Assembly: GCA_030431675.1 (NCBI GenBank)
Contig: JAUIIV010000012.1
Coordinates: 1-33,214 of the forward strand
Direction: 5' to 3'
Length of the DNA stretch: 33,214 nt
DNA from: Gammaproteobacteria bacterium
GTDB taxonomy: Bacteria > Pseudomonadota > Gammaproteobacteria > UBA6186 > Azoamicaceae
Shown here: positions 1-8,295 of the stretch, in pieces
How positions within the stretch are numbered: position 1 is the stretch's first letter
How the letters are laid out: each line of letters starts with the position of its first letter
Made by a program: the position numbers and the translations under genes
The notes under the pieces: model-generated
The model's input: the letters and a program-made list of their open reading frames with translations, nothing else
Told to the model about the DNA's origin: nothing
Database searches by the model: none

Positions 1-40
1 GATCATATACTATAGTCGTGTTGACTTGATGTCTTGCCAT
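1..40 (-). CDS. 5' end of an unknown leftward gene, cut by the window edge
   Basis: Only the first 13 codons are visible, beginning Met-Ala-Arg-His-Gln-Val-Asn-Thr-Thr. The start is supported by a perfect AGGAGG Shine-Dalgarno, the complement of positions 47-52, six bases upstream of the ATG whose complement is at 38-40. That is one of the strongest ribosome binding sites in the window. The gene points away from the kinase remnant at 99-590, so a breakpoint or a divergent regulatory region lies between them. I do not recognise the N-terminus, and the product cannot be judged from so little sequence. Confidence 0.4.
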   Translation of the reverse strand, partial: MARHQVNTTIVYD

Positions 41-98
41 GATAATCCTCCTGTTAAATCCTAACGAGAATTATCGCAGATAAAAATTTAATTAATAG

Positions 99-590
99 AC
101 GGGGTTAATTGATCGCTTACACATAAAGCCAGAAAATATTATCTGTCAAAGAACTAATAATGGCATTAGTGCAAAACTGATTGACTTACAGTTTTTAAAA
201 TATGTTGGCATGCATGGTACATTTAAAAGCAGCCGTTCTACAGGTACAAGTGGATATATGTCACCTGAACTAACTCCCCAAGAAGGTAAATTTGCACAAT
301 ACAGTAAAAAAAGTGATGTATTTGCATTTGGACGCATGTGTGAAATAACCGCAAATTCATATAAGGATAGAAAAACTGCTAATATGACACAATCTGATAA
401 AGAAGTTTTAGCTTTAATTAAAGAAACAGGACAAGTGCTAACTACCCCTGCATTATCTGCACGTCCCGATAATTTGCGCTCTTTCATTAGCAAAGCTAAA
501 GCACTTATAGCTAAGCAAAGAATACCTGAGGCATGGATTAGTAGTGCTAAACTTGCAACTTCTTCTGCAGAAAAGCTTAGAGCGCGCTAA
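99..590 (+). pseudogene. Eukaryotic-like Ser/Thr protein kinase, 5'-truncated and catalytically degenerate
   Basis: The frame is open from just after a TAG at 96-98 to a TAA at 588-590, with no ATG until 210. Translated from 99, it shows the C-terminal part of a protein kinase domain in the right order. HIKPENI stands where the catalytic loop HRDLKPEN is expected. KLIDLQF stands where the DFG loop is expected. GTSGYMSPE matches the activation-segment end (APE motif), and KKSDVFAFG matches subdomain IX. The glycine loop, VAIK lysine and alpha-C helix are absent, and only 98 bases precede the fragment. The catalytic Asp of HRD is His and the Phe-Gly of DFG are Leu-Gln, so it would not phosphorylate normally. 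Such kinases are frequent effectors of intracellular gammaproteobacteria. I read this as a remnant; a translated pseudokinase fragment from ATG 210 (126 residues) is possible but less likely. Confidence 0.75.
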
Positions 591-591
591 A

Positions 592-1232
592 TTAGGACAG
601 TGCTACCCGTGGAGCTACTCTTTCTTGTAAACTACTGGCCTCTGCGAAGTATTTGTCGGCAATCTCTCCAGTTAAATCTGCTTCTTCTGCCCAGTAGCGA
701 ATATATTCACTAAACCTAACTAAAAATAATTGAGATGTATGCACAGCTTGATTAAACTCGTCTGCTTGGCCATCTATAGAGTCTAAAAACTCATTATAAC
801 ATCATATGGCAATAGGCACGCTTTTTCTATCTTAGCTTGCAGCCTTTCTTTATATCGTTCTAAAGAAATAGCAACTGTATTATCGGCACTCATTAAGTTT
901 GCAACTTCCGAAAATATATTTTCATATCCATTCCTTATCTCTTGTTTAAGTTCTAACTGAGATGACGGGGATAGATAGCTCAAGATATGCACGTTCGCAG
1001 CAAAAGCATCATTTAGACTCTGCTGCAAATACTGTCTAACCCTCCAATAAAAAATTAGTGATGGAGCATGAGTTAAATATTCTTCAAAAAACTCATTGCA
1101 CATATCTCTCACTTTATTTTTTTCTTCTAAGAGCTGTGGTGCTAGAACTGCTCTAGATTGCCCTGGTATAATTGCAATAATGCGATCTAAAGTAGATTGT
1201 AATTTATGCACTAGTAAATCAAGCAATGACAT
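592..1232 (-). pseudogene. Unknown helical protein gene with a probable single-base frameshift
   Basis: The first part reads from ATG 1232 to a TAG at 783-785 (149 residues, starting MSLLDLLVHK). That start lies 7 bases past the rnhB stop; an upstream in-frame start at 1280 would overlap rnhB and is less likely. On the coding strand the frame ends in a run of five T (complement of 785-789). With six T, the reading continues as ...MSFLDSIDGQADEF... for 64 further codons to a TAA at 592-594, giving about 213 residues. The second part is open over its whole length and has a similar charged, helical, Gln- and Glu-rich composition, so a one-base loss (mutation or sequencing error) is the simplest explanation. 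No domain is recognised and no signal peptide or clear membrane segment is seen. It sits last in the rnhB-led direction and may be co-transcribed. Confidence 0.6.
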
Positions 1233-1239
1233 AAATAAC

Positions 1240-1815
1240 CTAAGAAACTGTATCAGCAAGGCATCTAGCAACAGGACCAAAGCTCATGCGGTGCTGCTCA
1301 GGGATTGGCCCATACTCTTCTAAAGCTGCTAAATGTTCAGGAGTAGGATACCCCTTATGTTTGGCAAAACCATACTCCGGAAACTGGGCATCTAAAGCAT
1401 ACATTTGTTTGTCTCTATATACTTTAGCAATGATTGCTGCAGCTGATATAGCTGCTATTTTAGCATCACCCTTTATTATGCATTCGGTTCTAATATCAAG
1501 TGTAGGTGGGCGATTACCATCAACTAATACCAAATCTGGCTTAATATCAAGTTGTTGCACAGCTCTTTGCATAGCAAGTAATGAGGCCTGCAATATGTTT
1601 ATTTGATCAATTTCTTGTGGGCTCGCCTCAGCAATACTCCATGCGCAAGCCCTATCACAAATTATATCAAACAGCTTGTCGCGTTCTTTTGCAGATAGTT
1701 TTTTTGAATCTTTTAAGTTATCAATATTATGTGGCTCTGGTAAAATTACTGCAGCTGCAACAACAGCTCCTACTAGCGGCCCTCTACCTACCTCATCTAC
1801 CCCAGCAATCAACAT
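1240..1815 (-). CDS. rnhB: Ribonuclease HII
   Basis: RNase HII cleaves the RNA strand of RNA-DNA hybrids and removes single ribonucleotides from DNA in the cytoplasm. The N-terminus [19 protein letters not shown] carries the family signature, with the acidic metal ligands of DEVGRG at residues 7-8. The later VDGNRPP and [19 protein letters not shown] segments are also diagnostic and hold the third acidic residue. The length of 191 residues is normal. It lies 8 bases downstream of the lpxB stop, as expected for the gammaproteobacterial lpxB-rnhB pair. The dnaE gene that follows rnhB in many relatives is missing here and is replaced by the unknown frameshifted gene. Confidence 0.95.
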   Translation of the reverse strand: MLIAGVDEVGRGPLVGAVVAAAVILPEPHNIDNLKDSKKLSAKERDKLFDIICDRACAWSIAEASPQEIDQINILQASLLAMQRAVQQLDIKPDLVLVDGNRPPTLDIRTECIIKGDAKIAAISAAAIIAKVYRDKQMYALDAQFPEYGFAKHKGYPTPEHLAALEEYGPIPEQHRMSFGPVARCLADTVS

Positions 1816-1823
1816 CTAAAGCT

Positions 1824-2963
1824 TTATCCTTCCATTAATTGTAAAACTTGAGTTGCTGCCATATTTGTTGCTCCCTGTTGCAGTTCTTTATGAATACTTA
1901 TAAATTTATCGGTCTGTAGTTGCTGCTTATCAGCTGAGGCTAAAAGCGACAACAATGATTCTGCTAAAGCATCTGCTGTAGCATCCTTTTGTATAAACTC
2001 TGGCACAATACTATCATTAGCTAGAATATTTGGCAGTGAAATATACCTAACCTTAATCAGCAGTTTACCAATCTGGTAATTAAGCCAATTTGTTCTGTAT
2101 GCGACAACCATAGGAGTTTTATGCAAAAGCAATTCTAAAGTGGCCGTGCCAGATGTTACTAACGCACAATCTGCAGCACGCATTACTAAATAACTATCTT
2201 TTAGCACATATTGCAACTGTAAGTCAGGAGCGATTTTGTTACGCCAATGTTCAATAAAGTACTTATAAGCAGGCTGCACTAAGGCCACAACCAACTTAAG
2301 CTCTGGATGTTGGGCTTTACACTTTGCCAATGCCTCTAGATAAACAGGCACCATATGTTTCATTTCACCATTGCGACTACCTGGCAACACTGCCATAACG
2401 GGGTCTGCAACATCTATACCCAGTTCACGTTTTGCAGCCTGCTTGTCTGGGATCATCGGTATAATATCAGCAGTAGGATGCCCAACGTAACTTACTGGCA
2501 CTTGATGACGTTTATAGAATTCTTCTTCGAAAGGAAATACTGTAAGTATAAGATCAACAGCGCGCTTAATTTTCTTTACGCGTCCTTCACGCCAAGCCCA
2601 CACAGTCGGACTGACATAATGTACCGTTGTAATACCCTTGCTACGTAAAATTTGCTCAACTCCCAAATTAAAGTCAGGAGCATCTATTCCAATAAATAAA
2701 TCAGGTGGATCATCAAGAATATAACGTATTAACCAACTTCGTAGTCGTAAAATTGCGGGTAAAGATTTTATAGGGTCAATAAAACCCATAACAGCAAGGG
2801 TATCCATGCTTGCCAGCTGCACACAACCAGCAGCAATCATTTCTGCACCGAATACACCTTCAATTTCAATTTCTGGATCACGCTTTTGAAGTTCTGTTGC
2901 TAGCATCGCTCCCAAGCGATCACCTGATGGCTCACCGGCAACAACTACTATGCGTCTAGCCAT
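1824..2963 (-). CDS. lpxB: Lipid-A-disaccharide synthase
   Basis: LpxB is a peripheral inner-membrane glycosyltransferase (GT19). It joins 2,3-diacylglucosamine-1-phosphate to its UDP form to make the lipid A disaccharide. The N-terminus VVVAGEPSGDRLGA matches the family's AGE.SGD motif, and GIDAPDFNLGVE, HYVSPTVWAWREGRVKKI and VLPGSRNGE are all characteristic. The length of 379 residues fits the family (about 382 in E. coli). It follows lpxA with only one base between the stop and the start, which implies translational coupling in the lpxD-fabZ-lpxA-lpxB-rnhB operon. Confidence 0.96.
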   Translation of the reverse strand: MARRIVVVAGEPSGDRLGAMLATELQKRDPEIEIEGVFGAEMIAAGCVQLASMDTLAVMGFIDPIKSLPAILRLRSWLIRYILDDPPDLFIGIDAPDFNLGVEQILRSKGITTVHYVSPTVWAWREGRVKKIKRAVDLILTVFPFEEEFYKRHQVPVSYVGHPTADIIPMIPDKQAAKRELGIDVADPVMAVLPGSRNGEMKHMVPVYLEALAKCKAQHPELKLVVALVQPAYKYFIEHWRNKIAPDLQLQYVLKDSYLVMRAADCALVTSGTATLELLLHKTPMVVAYRTNWLNYQIGKLLIKVRYISLPNILANDSIVPEFIQKDATADALAESLLSLLASADKQQLQTDKFISIHKELQQGATNMAATQVLQLMEG

Positions 2964-2964
2964 A

Positions 2965-3738
2965 CTAGCGCGTTATGCCGCGTTCAGACTGTTTTAGAAA
3001 ATCCCTAATAGCGGTAGCTTCGGGACACTTTATAATTAGTTCGTCGAGCTTTTCAATAGCATCACCAACCGTTGCACTGCTTCTAAAGATAATTTTATAT
3101 GCTTGCTTTAAATGATTGATGGTCTCTTGATCAAAATCTCTTCTGCTAAGTCCTACACTATTTAAACCATGTACTTGTGCTGGGCTACGGCCAATAATAG
3201 TTACGTAGGGCGCTACATCTTTGCTTACCATACTCCCAGCAGCAATAAAACTATGCGCACCAATAATCACAAATTGATGTACACCAACAAAACCTCCCAA
3301 AATAGCATGGTCTCCAATTTTGACGTGACCAGCCACAGATGCATTATTTGCAAATACTACATCATTACCAATCTGGCAGTCATGCGCAATGTGGCTATAG
3401 GCCATGAAGTAATTATTATTACCTATACGGGTTACGCCATTATCATTTGGGGTACCGCGGTGCACAGTACATCCTTCCCTAAAAATATTATTGTCACCAA
3501 CTTCTAAAGAGGTATTCTCACCTTTATATTTTTTGTCCTGGCAATCTTCACCAATAGAAGTAAATTGAAAAATTCTATTATTTTTGCCGAACCTGGAAGG
3601 TCCTTTTACTACCGCATGCGGGCCAATTTCACAACCAGGACCAAGTTCAACGTCAGGTCCTATGATTGAAAAAGGGCCAATGGTTACATCATCAGCAATC
3701 TTTGCGCCAGGGTCAACTACCGCCAACTCACTTATCAT
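2965..3738 (-). CDS. lpxA: UDP-N-acetylglucosamine acyltransferase
   Basis: LpxA transfers a 3-hydroxyacyl chain from ACP to UDP-GlcNAc, the first step of lipid A synthesis, as a soluble trimer. The sequence is a left-handed beta-helix of hexapeptide repeats (IGPFSIIGPDVELG, then IGNNNYF, IGNDVVF, IGDHAIL). The stretch AHDCQIGNDVVFANNASVAG contains the catalytic His, equivalent to E. coli His125, and GLNSVGLSRRDF leads into the C-terminal helical domain. The length of 257 residues is close to the E. coli enzyme (262). Its start overlaps the fabZ stop by one base, which fits coupling of acyl-ACP supply and use. Confidence 0.96.
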   Translation of the reverse strand: MISELAVVDPGAKIADDVTIGPFSIIGPDVELGPGCEIGPHAVVKGPSRFGKNNRIFQFTSIGEDCQDKKYKGENTSLEVGDNNIFREGCTVHRGTPNDNGVTRIGNNNYFMAYSHIAHDCQIGNDVVFANNASVAGHVKIGDHAILGGFVGVHQFVIIGAHSFIAAGSMVSKDVAPYVTIIGRSPAQVHGLNSVGLSRRDFDQETINHLKQAYKIIFRSSATVGDAIEKLDELIIKCPEATAIRDFLKQSERGITR

Positions 3739-4172
3739 TATGCTTTTCCTTCCATACAGGTTATTTCAGTAGCACATGCAGATTCTTCACCAACAAAAGC
3801 CTCACACTGAAATTTCCATACGTTACTACGGCGTCTAGCAGTTTTTGCAGTTAATCTAAGTTGATCTCCTGGTACCACTACTCTTTTAAAGCGTGCATCA
3901 CCAATAGCCCCTAAGAAAAACAAAGAATCTTCCGGCGACCAGCCCATACTTTTATATGCAAGAATACCAGCAGCTTGTGCTAAAGCTTCTATAATTAGCA
4001 CACCTGGCATTACAGGCTTACCTGGAAAATGCCCTTGAAAAAATTGTTCATTCATAGTGACATTCTTAATAGCCGTAATTTGTTCGTCTGCATCTAAAGA
4101 AATAACACGGTCAACCAGTAAGAATGGATAGCGATGCGGTAAAAATTGCAAAACTTCTTCTATATTCATCAT
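3738..4172 (-). CDS. fabZ: 3-hydroxyacyl-ACP dehydratase FabZ
   Basis: FabZ dehydrates (3R)-hydroxyacyl-ACP in fatty acid elongation and competes with LpxA and LpxD for the same substrate, which explains its place between them. The hot-dog fold active site is clear. LPHRYPFLLVDRV lies near the N-terminus. FFQGHFPGKPVMPGVLIIEA holds the catalytic His, and the Glu of LIIEALAQ is the second catalytic residue. Length is 144 residues, normal for the family. The start MMNIEEVLQFLPHRYP is standard. The gene begins 8 bases after the lpxD stop. Confidence 0.96.
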   Translation of the reverse strand: MMNIEEVLQFLPHRYPFLLVDRVISLDADEQITAIKNVTMNEQFFQGHFPGKPVMPGVLIIEALAQAAGILAYKSMGWSPEDSLFFLGAIGDARFKRVVVPGDQLRLTAKTARRRSNVWKFQCEAFVGEESACATEITCMEGKA

Positions 4173-4180
4173 AGTTTCTC

Positions 4181-5173
4181 TTAACTTGTCTCTAAACTCT
4201 TTTCAACTTTTCTAAGCCTTTTAGCCATAGCATCTAACGACATAAAACGCACCACATTGCGACGCCACATGCTATTCTCTCTAGCAGGTAATCCAGAAGA
4301 ATATACCCCAGGCTTAGTAATAGAATTATGAACTGATGAAGCGCCTGTTATTTGTACGCCATCACAAATATTTATATGTCCACTGATATTGGCAGCTCCG
4401 CCTATTAAACAACCACTACCTATAGTGGTACTTCCTGCAATACCAACGCAACCGGCAATAGCGGTAGAATTTCCAATTGTAACGTTATGAGCAATCTGCA
4501 CCAAGTTATCAATAATCACATTATTACCAATACAAGTATTATCTAATAAGCCGCGATCAATTGTTGTGTTACTACCGATCTCCACGTTATTGCCAATCTG
4601 CACACCACCCATGTGAGGTAGTTTTACCCAACTGCCATCATTATCAACTGCAAAACCAAATCCATCTGACCCTACAACCGCACCGCTATGCACTAAGCAT
4701 CCTTTACCTAACTTGACACGTGGATATAAAGTAACATTAGCATGAAGCACTGTATTATCTCCAACAGCACACTCTTCACCTACAACTACACCAGGACCGA
4801 TACGTACATTACTTCCAATTTTAGCGCTCTCGGCTATTACAGCACTTGGATGTATTTGTGTGCTTACAACATCTGGATTACAAAACTGTAGCAACTTAGC
4901 TAAGGATAATCTAGGATTACTAGTAACCAATGCATTTACAGGGCTTAATGCTGCATACTGCTCTTTTAAAATTACAGCAGAAGCTCTAGTAGTAGCCAAA
5001 TACTGCTTATATTTATCATTTGCTAAAAATGTAATACTACCAGGACCTGCTGTCTCTATAGTTGCGACATTATATATTGGGGTATCCCCTAATGCAGAAT
5101 CGCCAACTAATTGTGCTGACACAATGTTGGCGATCTGCTGCAAGGTCTTAGCTTGCGGAAGAGTTAACTTCAT
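4181..5173 (-). CDS. lpxD: UDP-3-O-(3-hydroxyacyl)glucosamine N-acyltransferase
   Basis: LpxD adds the second hydroxyacyl chain to UDP-3-O-acylglucosamine, the third step of lipid A synthesis. The N-terminal uridine-binding domain (about 1-100) includes ITFLANDKYKQYLATTRASA. A hexapeptide-repeat beta-helix follows (about 100-300; IGSNVRIGPGVVVGEE, VGSDGFGFA, IGSNTTIDRG). VQIAHNVTIGNSTAIAGCVG contains the His equivalent to the E. coli catalytic His239. A C-terminal helix with a basic, charged end closes it. Length is 330 residues against 341 in E. coli. The start overlaps the stop of the upstream skp gene by one base. Confidence 0.96.
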   Translation of the reverse strand: MKLTLPQAKTLQQIANIVSAQLVGDSALGDTPIYNVATIETAGPGSITFLANDKYKQYLATTRASAVILKEQYAALSPVNALVTSNPRLSLAKLLQFCNPDVVSTQIHPSAVIAESAKIGSNVRIGPGVVVGEECAVGDNTVLHANVTLYPRVKLGKGCLVHSGAVVGSDGFGFAVDNDGSWVKLPHMGGVQIGNNVEIGSNTTIDRGLLDNTCIGNNVIIDNLVQIAHNVTIGNSTAIAGCVGIAGSTTIGSGCLIGGAANISGHINICDGVQITGASSVHNSITKPGVYSSGLPARENSMWRRNVVRFMSLDAMAKRLRKVEKSLETS

Positions 5174-5700
5174 TATTGTTTCTTATCTTCTTTGTAACGC
5201 TTGTCCATCATTTGCAATGCTTTATATGTAAAATCTCCCTTACGATTATTATATGCTGCAACTTGCTGATCTAGAATTAGATCTAATTTTTCCTCTTTCG
5301 CAATTTCTGCTAAAATATCACTAACAACTTTATTAAAAGCAGCGCCTTCCTTTTCCTGGCGATGTTGAAAGTCTTCCTGTAATGATCCACCCTCTTCCTG
5401 CAACTTTTGCTGCATAGTAGTAATTTCACGCTCTTTTGCTACGCGTTCACTTTCACTCAAAATTTCTTTATCGCGCTCTAGTGCTTCAAACTTGCTACGC
5501 AACTCTTTATCTTTAGCAATTAATGCATCCTGACGACCGCCAAACTCTTTTTTCATTTTTTCACTAACACTTTTTGCATATAGTGAATCTTGCATTAACA
5601 CTTGTCTATCAACCAAACCAATTTTTAGTTCAGAAGCACTTACACCATAACTTACTGATAGTAATGCCAACGCCAGCGCAAAAACTTTTCTTAATCTCAT
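5173..5700 (-). CDS. skp: Periplasmic OmpH/Skp-family chaperone
   Basis: Skp is a trimeric periplasmic chaperone that holds unfolded outer-membrane proteins on their way to BamA. The chosen start gives MRLRKVFALALALLSVSYG, a typical signal peptide with a basic n-region, a hydrophobic core and likely cleavage after VSA. The mature part begins LKIGLVDRQVLMQDS, the OmpH N-terminal strand. A long charged coiled coil (about residues 45-125, rich in Glu, Lys and Gln) forms the tentacle arms, and LDLILDQQVAAYN is the C-terminal body strand. An in-frame ATG four codons upstream (5712) has a poorer ribosome site; the GGGG before the 5700 ATG favours the shorter form. The position between bamA and lpxD is conserved in Gammaproteobacteria. 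Confidence 0.93.
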   Translation of the reverse strand: MRLRKVFALALALLSVSYGVSASELKIGLVDRQVLMQDSLYAKSVSEKMKKEFGGRQDALIAKDKELRSKFEALERDKEILSESERVAKEREITTMQQKLQEEGGSLQEDFQHRQEKEGAAFNKVVSDILAEIAKEEKLDLILDQQVAAYNNRKGDFTYKALQMMDKRYKEDKKQ

Positions 5701-5724
5701 AGATAACCCCATATCATTAACTAA

Positions 5725-8097
5725 CTAAAACCCTGTTCCCATGCTGAAGGTAAATAGCTTCTTATCATCTGCATGCAAGCCATTATCATTACCTTTGTAT
5801 CTATTTAATGGATAAGCCAAGCTAAACGCTATAGGGACCTGCATCGGCGTATACCATGTAAAAGACACACCAGCTGAGTAACGTAACCCACTATGTCCAC
5901 GGCTTACAACGTTACCAAACTGATCCTTTTTGTTATGTGTATCATATACCTGACCCGCGTCTAAAAACAAGGCCAAACGCATGGAGTCTTCAGCTCCTTC
6001 GAATGGCGGCGGAAAGATAAATTGTGCCCGGGCCTGCAATAATATATTGCCACCAAACGGGTTATTCTGTGAATCACGTGGACCTAGAGAGCGCTCACCA
6101 TAACCTCGCACACTTTCACCACCACCAAGATAATAATGCCTATAAAATGGATACGGGCGGTCATTATAGACATCAGAGTACCCCGCGTCTGTTCGCAGAT
6201 TAAACACTACGTTCTTGTATACTTTATTAAACCAACTAGCTGCTAAATCTACGCGGTAGAATTCAATATCACCACCCGGAATAGACCATTTAGCTTCTAA
6301 GCTAGAAGTTAAACCTCTAGTCGGGAATAAATATGAATCTAGGCTGTTATGTATTAACCCTCCATTAATAAAACCCTCACCGAGACCTATCTTTTGCTGC
6401 TCGCGTCGGGCAGGGATGTTTGATACATAGGCACGCACAAAACTCTTTGCTTCTTCTGGGGCAGACGAGTAATTTATTTTTAGGATAGTGTAGTCATAGC
6501 CACCACCAATTTTAAAGAAGTTGTATTTAGAAATCCTAAATTGCCATACCATATTCATACCAGTAGCATCCAATGCATAATCAAATACATTAGAAGTTTT
6601 ACTCAACTGAGTACGCTGATTATATAAATTACCACCAAAACCAATACCAGAATCTGTAAAATATGCGTCCGAATAGCCTAAGCTGTAAGTCTGGACTGAC
6701 TTACCATGATTAAACATAAAATTGATATCTTTACCGGTACCAAGATAATTCTTTAGATCAGCTCCTAGGTTTAACGAAAAGCGATCTGCACCAGAGTATG
6801 AAATACCAGCTGATAAATTTGCGTTGCGCTGCTCTTCTATTTTATATAATAAATCAACTTGATCGTCTTTATCTAAGACTGGAATAGTTTCTATATCCAC
6901 TTTAGTCGCGTAACCGTTGCGCTGTATAGCTTCTTTACCTTCCCGCACTTTTGAAGTAGAGATCCAAGTACCCTCAAATTGCTCCAATTCTCGACGCAAT
7001 ACTTGATCTTGTGTCAAACCATTACCTTCAAAACTTATTCTGCGCACAGTAATACGCTTATGTGCATCAATATAAAATTTGAGACTCACTTGACGAGTAT
7101 CTTGATCAACATCATCGACAATACGAGCTTGTGCCTTACTATAACCTGCATCTCCTAAACGGTTTTCTAAAGCTTCTTTGGTTTCCCACACCATCTTGCG
7201 AGAAAAAACAGCCCCACCTTTAATTCTCTGATCTACTATGCTTTGCAATTCTTTAGAGTCTAAAACTATGTCTCCAGTAACTACCGCAGGTTTAAAATAA
7301 TACGGATCACCTTCTGATAAACTAATAGTAACGTAGACATGTTTTTTATCCACACTTAATGATACTTGGGTGGACTCTATAGTGAAGTCTAAATAACCCC
7401 TATCCATGTAGAAAGAACGCAGCATTTCTAAATCAGCCTGCAATTTCTCCTTTGAATAGTGATCAGACTTATCTAACCACGAGAGCAAATTGCGTGTTTT
7501 ATGATACATTTGCCGACGCAATTTTTTGGCAGTAAAAGCCTTGTTACCAACAAAACTTATTTGCTTAATGGTAGCTACATTTCCTTCGTATATATGAATA
7601 TCTAGATTGACTCTGTTACGAGACTCAGGGGTTACATTAGCTTCTACTCTAACTCCATAGCGCTGTTCAGTAAGATACTTATGAATAATCTCACGCTCAA
7701 CCTTACTTATAACATTAGGGTCATACACTCGCCCCTCAGCAACACCATTAGCCTTGAGTATTTTTTCTACATCCTCTTTATTTTTTAAACCAACTAACTC
7801 TAGTTTTGCTATTGATGGTCGCTCTAATACTTTTACAATTAAAGCACTACCATCACGCTCTAACTGAATGTCTTTAAAAAAACCAGTCTTATATAAATCA
7901 TGAATAGCACTATTGGCGCGCTCTGGAGTAACCTTATCTCCCAAGCTAATCCCAAGATCACGCAGCACAGCGTCATCAGAAATCCTTTGAGCACCCTCAA
8001 CTTTAATCTTTTGTACTGTGAATGTTTCAAATGCATACAACTCAGCTGCCGAGCATAAGCTAAGCGCCACAAATAATATCTGGAATAATTTTTTCAT
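5725..8097 (-). CDS. bamA: Outer membrane protein assembly factor BamA
   Basis: BamA is the essential Omp85 insertase that folds beta-barrel proteins into the outer membrane. A signal peptide (about 1-22) is followed by FETFTVQKIKVEGAQRISDD, the first of five POTRA domains (about 23-420; others begin near IKQISFVGNKAF and ITVRRISFEGNG). A 16-strand barrel fills the rest. GGGESVRGYGERSLGPRD carries the conserved loop-6 VRG(F/Y) motif, and the chain ends in Phe (FSMGTGF), the outer-membrane beta-signal. Length is 790 residues against 810 in E. coli. The rseP and dxr genes often found upstream are not here; a channel gene lies there instead. Confidence 0.96.
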   Translation of the reverse strand: MKKLFQILFVALSLCSAAELYAFETFTVQKIKVEGAQRISDDAVLRDLGISLGDKVTPERANSAIHDLYKTGFFKDIQLERDGSALIVKVLERPSIAKLELVGLKNKEDVEKILKANGVAEGRVYDPNVISKVEREIIHKYLTEQRYGVRVEANVTPESRNRVNLDIHIYEGNVATIKQISFVGNKAFTAKKLRRQMYHKTRNLLSWLDKSDHYSKEKLQADLEMLRSFYMDRGYLDFTIESTQVSLSVDKKHVYVTISLSEGDPYYFKPAVVTGDIVLDSKELQSIVDQRIKGGAVFSRKMVWETKEALENRLGDAGYSKAQARIVDDVDQDTRQVSLKFYIDAHKRITVRRISFEGNGLTQDQVLRRELEQFEGTWISTSKVREGKEAIQRNGYATKVDIETIPVLDKDDQVDLLYKIEEQRNANLSAGISYSGADRFSLNLGADLKNYLGTGKDINFMFNHGKSVQTYSLGYSDAYFTDSGIGFGGNLYNQRTQLSKTSNVFDYALDATGMNMVWQFRISKYNFFKIGGGYDYTILKINYSSAPEEAKSFVRAYVSNIPARREQQKIGLGEGFINGGLIHNSLDSYLFPTRGLTSSLEAKWSIPGGDIEFYRVDLAASWFNKVYKNVVFNLRTDAGYSDVYNDRPYPFYRHYYLGGGESVRGYGERSLGPRDSQNNPFGGNILLQARAQFIFPPPFEGAEDSMRLALFLDAGQVYDTHNKKDQFGNVVSRGHSGLRYSAGVSFTWYTPMQVPIAFSLAYPLNRYKGNDNGLHADDKKLFTFSMGTGF

Positions 8098-8237
8098 TTA
8101 ACTTATATACACACTTACAAAAAGGTAGGCGTCATATTACCATAAGAAGCATTGATCGGCTACGCCCGATATACAAGCGGATTGTTTAAGGTAAAAAACT
8201 TAATGTTGAATATAGATATATTAATGGTATTAGCAAC

Positions 8238-8261
8238 AAAAAAAACTCAAGCTCTCTAAGT
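8238..8261 (-). terminator. Possible weak intrinsic terminator after the MscS-type gene
   Basis: Read on the minus strand, ACTTA and TGAGT can pair (one G-T wobble) around a 7-base loop, and a run of eight T follows directly. It lies about 35 bases downstream of the channel-gene stop and 140 bases before bamA, where separation of two transcripts is sensible. The stem is short and AT-rich, so this is only suggestive. In the rest of the 8098-8295 gap I see AT-rich sequence suitable for a bamA promoter, but no boxes I would commit to. Confidence 0.3.
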
Positions 8262-8295
8262 GCCGCACAACTCCATGTTCTCTTGTAATATATTA

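Noticed and set aside
783..800. Programmed -1 ribosomal frameshift in the unknown gene next to rnhB
   Set aside because: The T run allows a slip, but it is not a classic slippery heptamer and I see no downstream pseudoknot. A simple indel explains the data better.
4860..5231. Plus-strand open frame of 123 codons opposite lpxD and skp
   Set aside because: It lies wholly opposite two certain genes, has low-complexity shadow composition and no ribosome site.
8150..8170. Short dyad ATCGG...CCGAT before bamA as a terminator or regulator
   Set aside because: The stem has only five base pairs and no T run on either strand, which is within chance for this gap.
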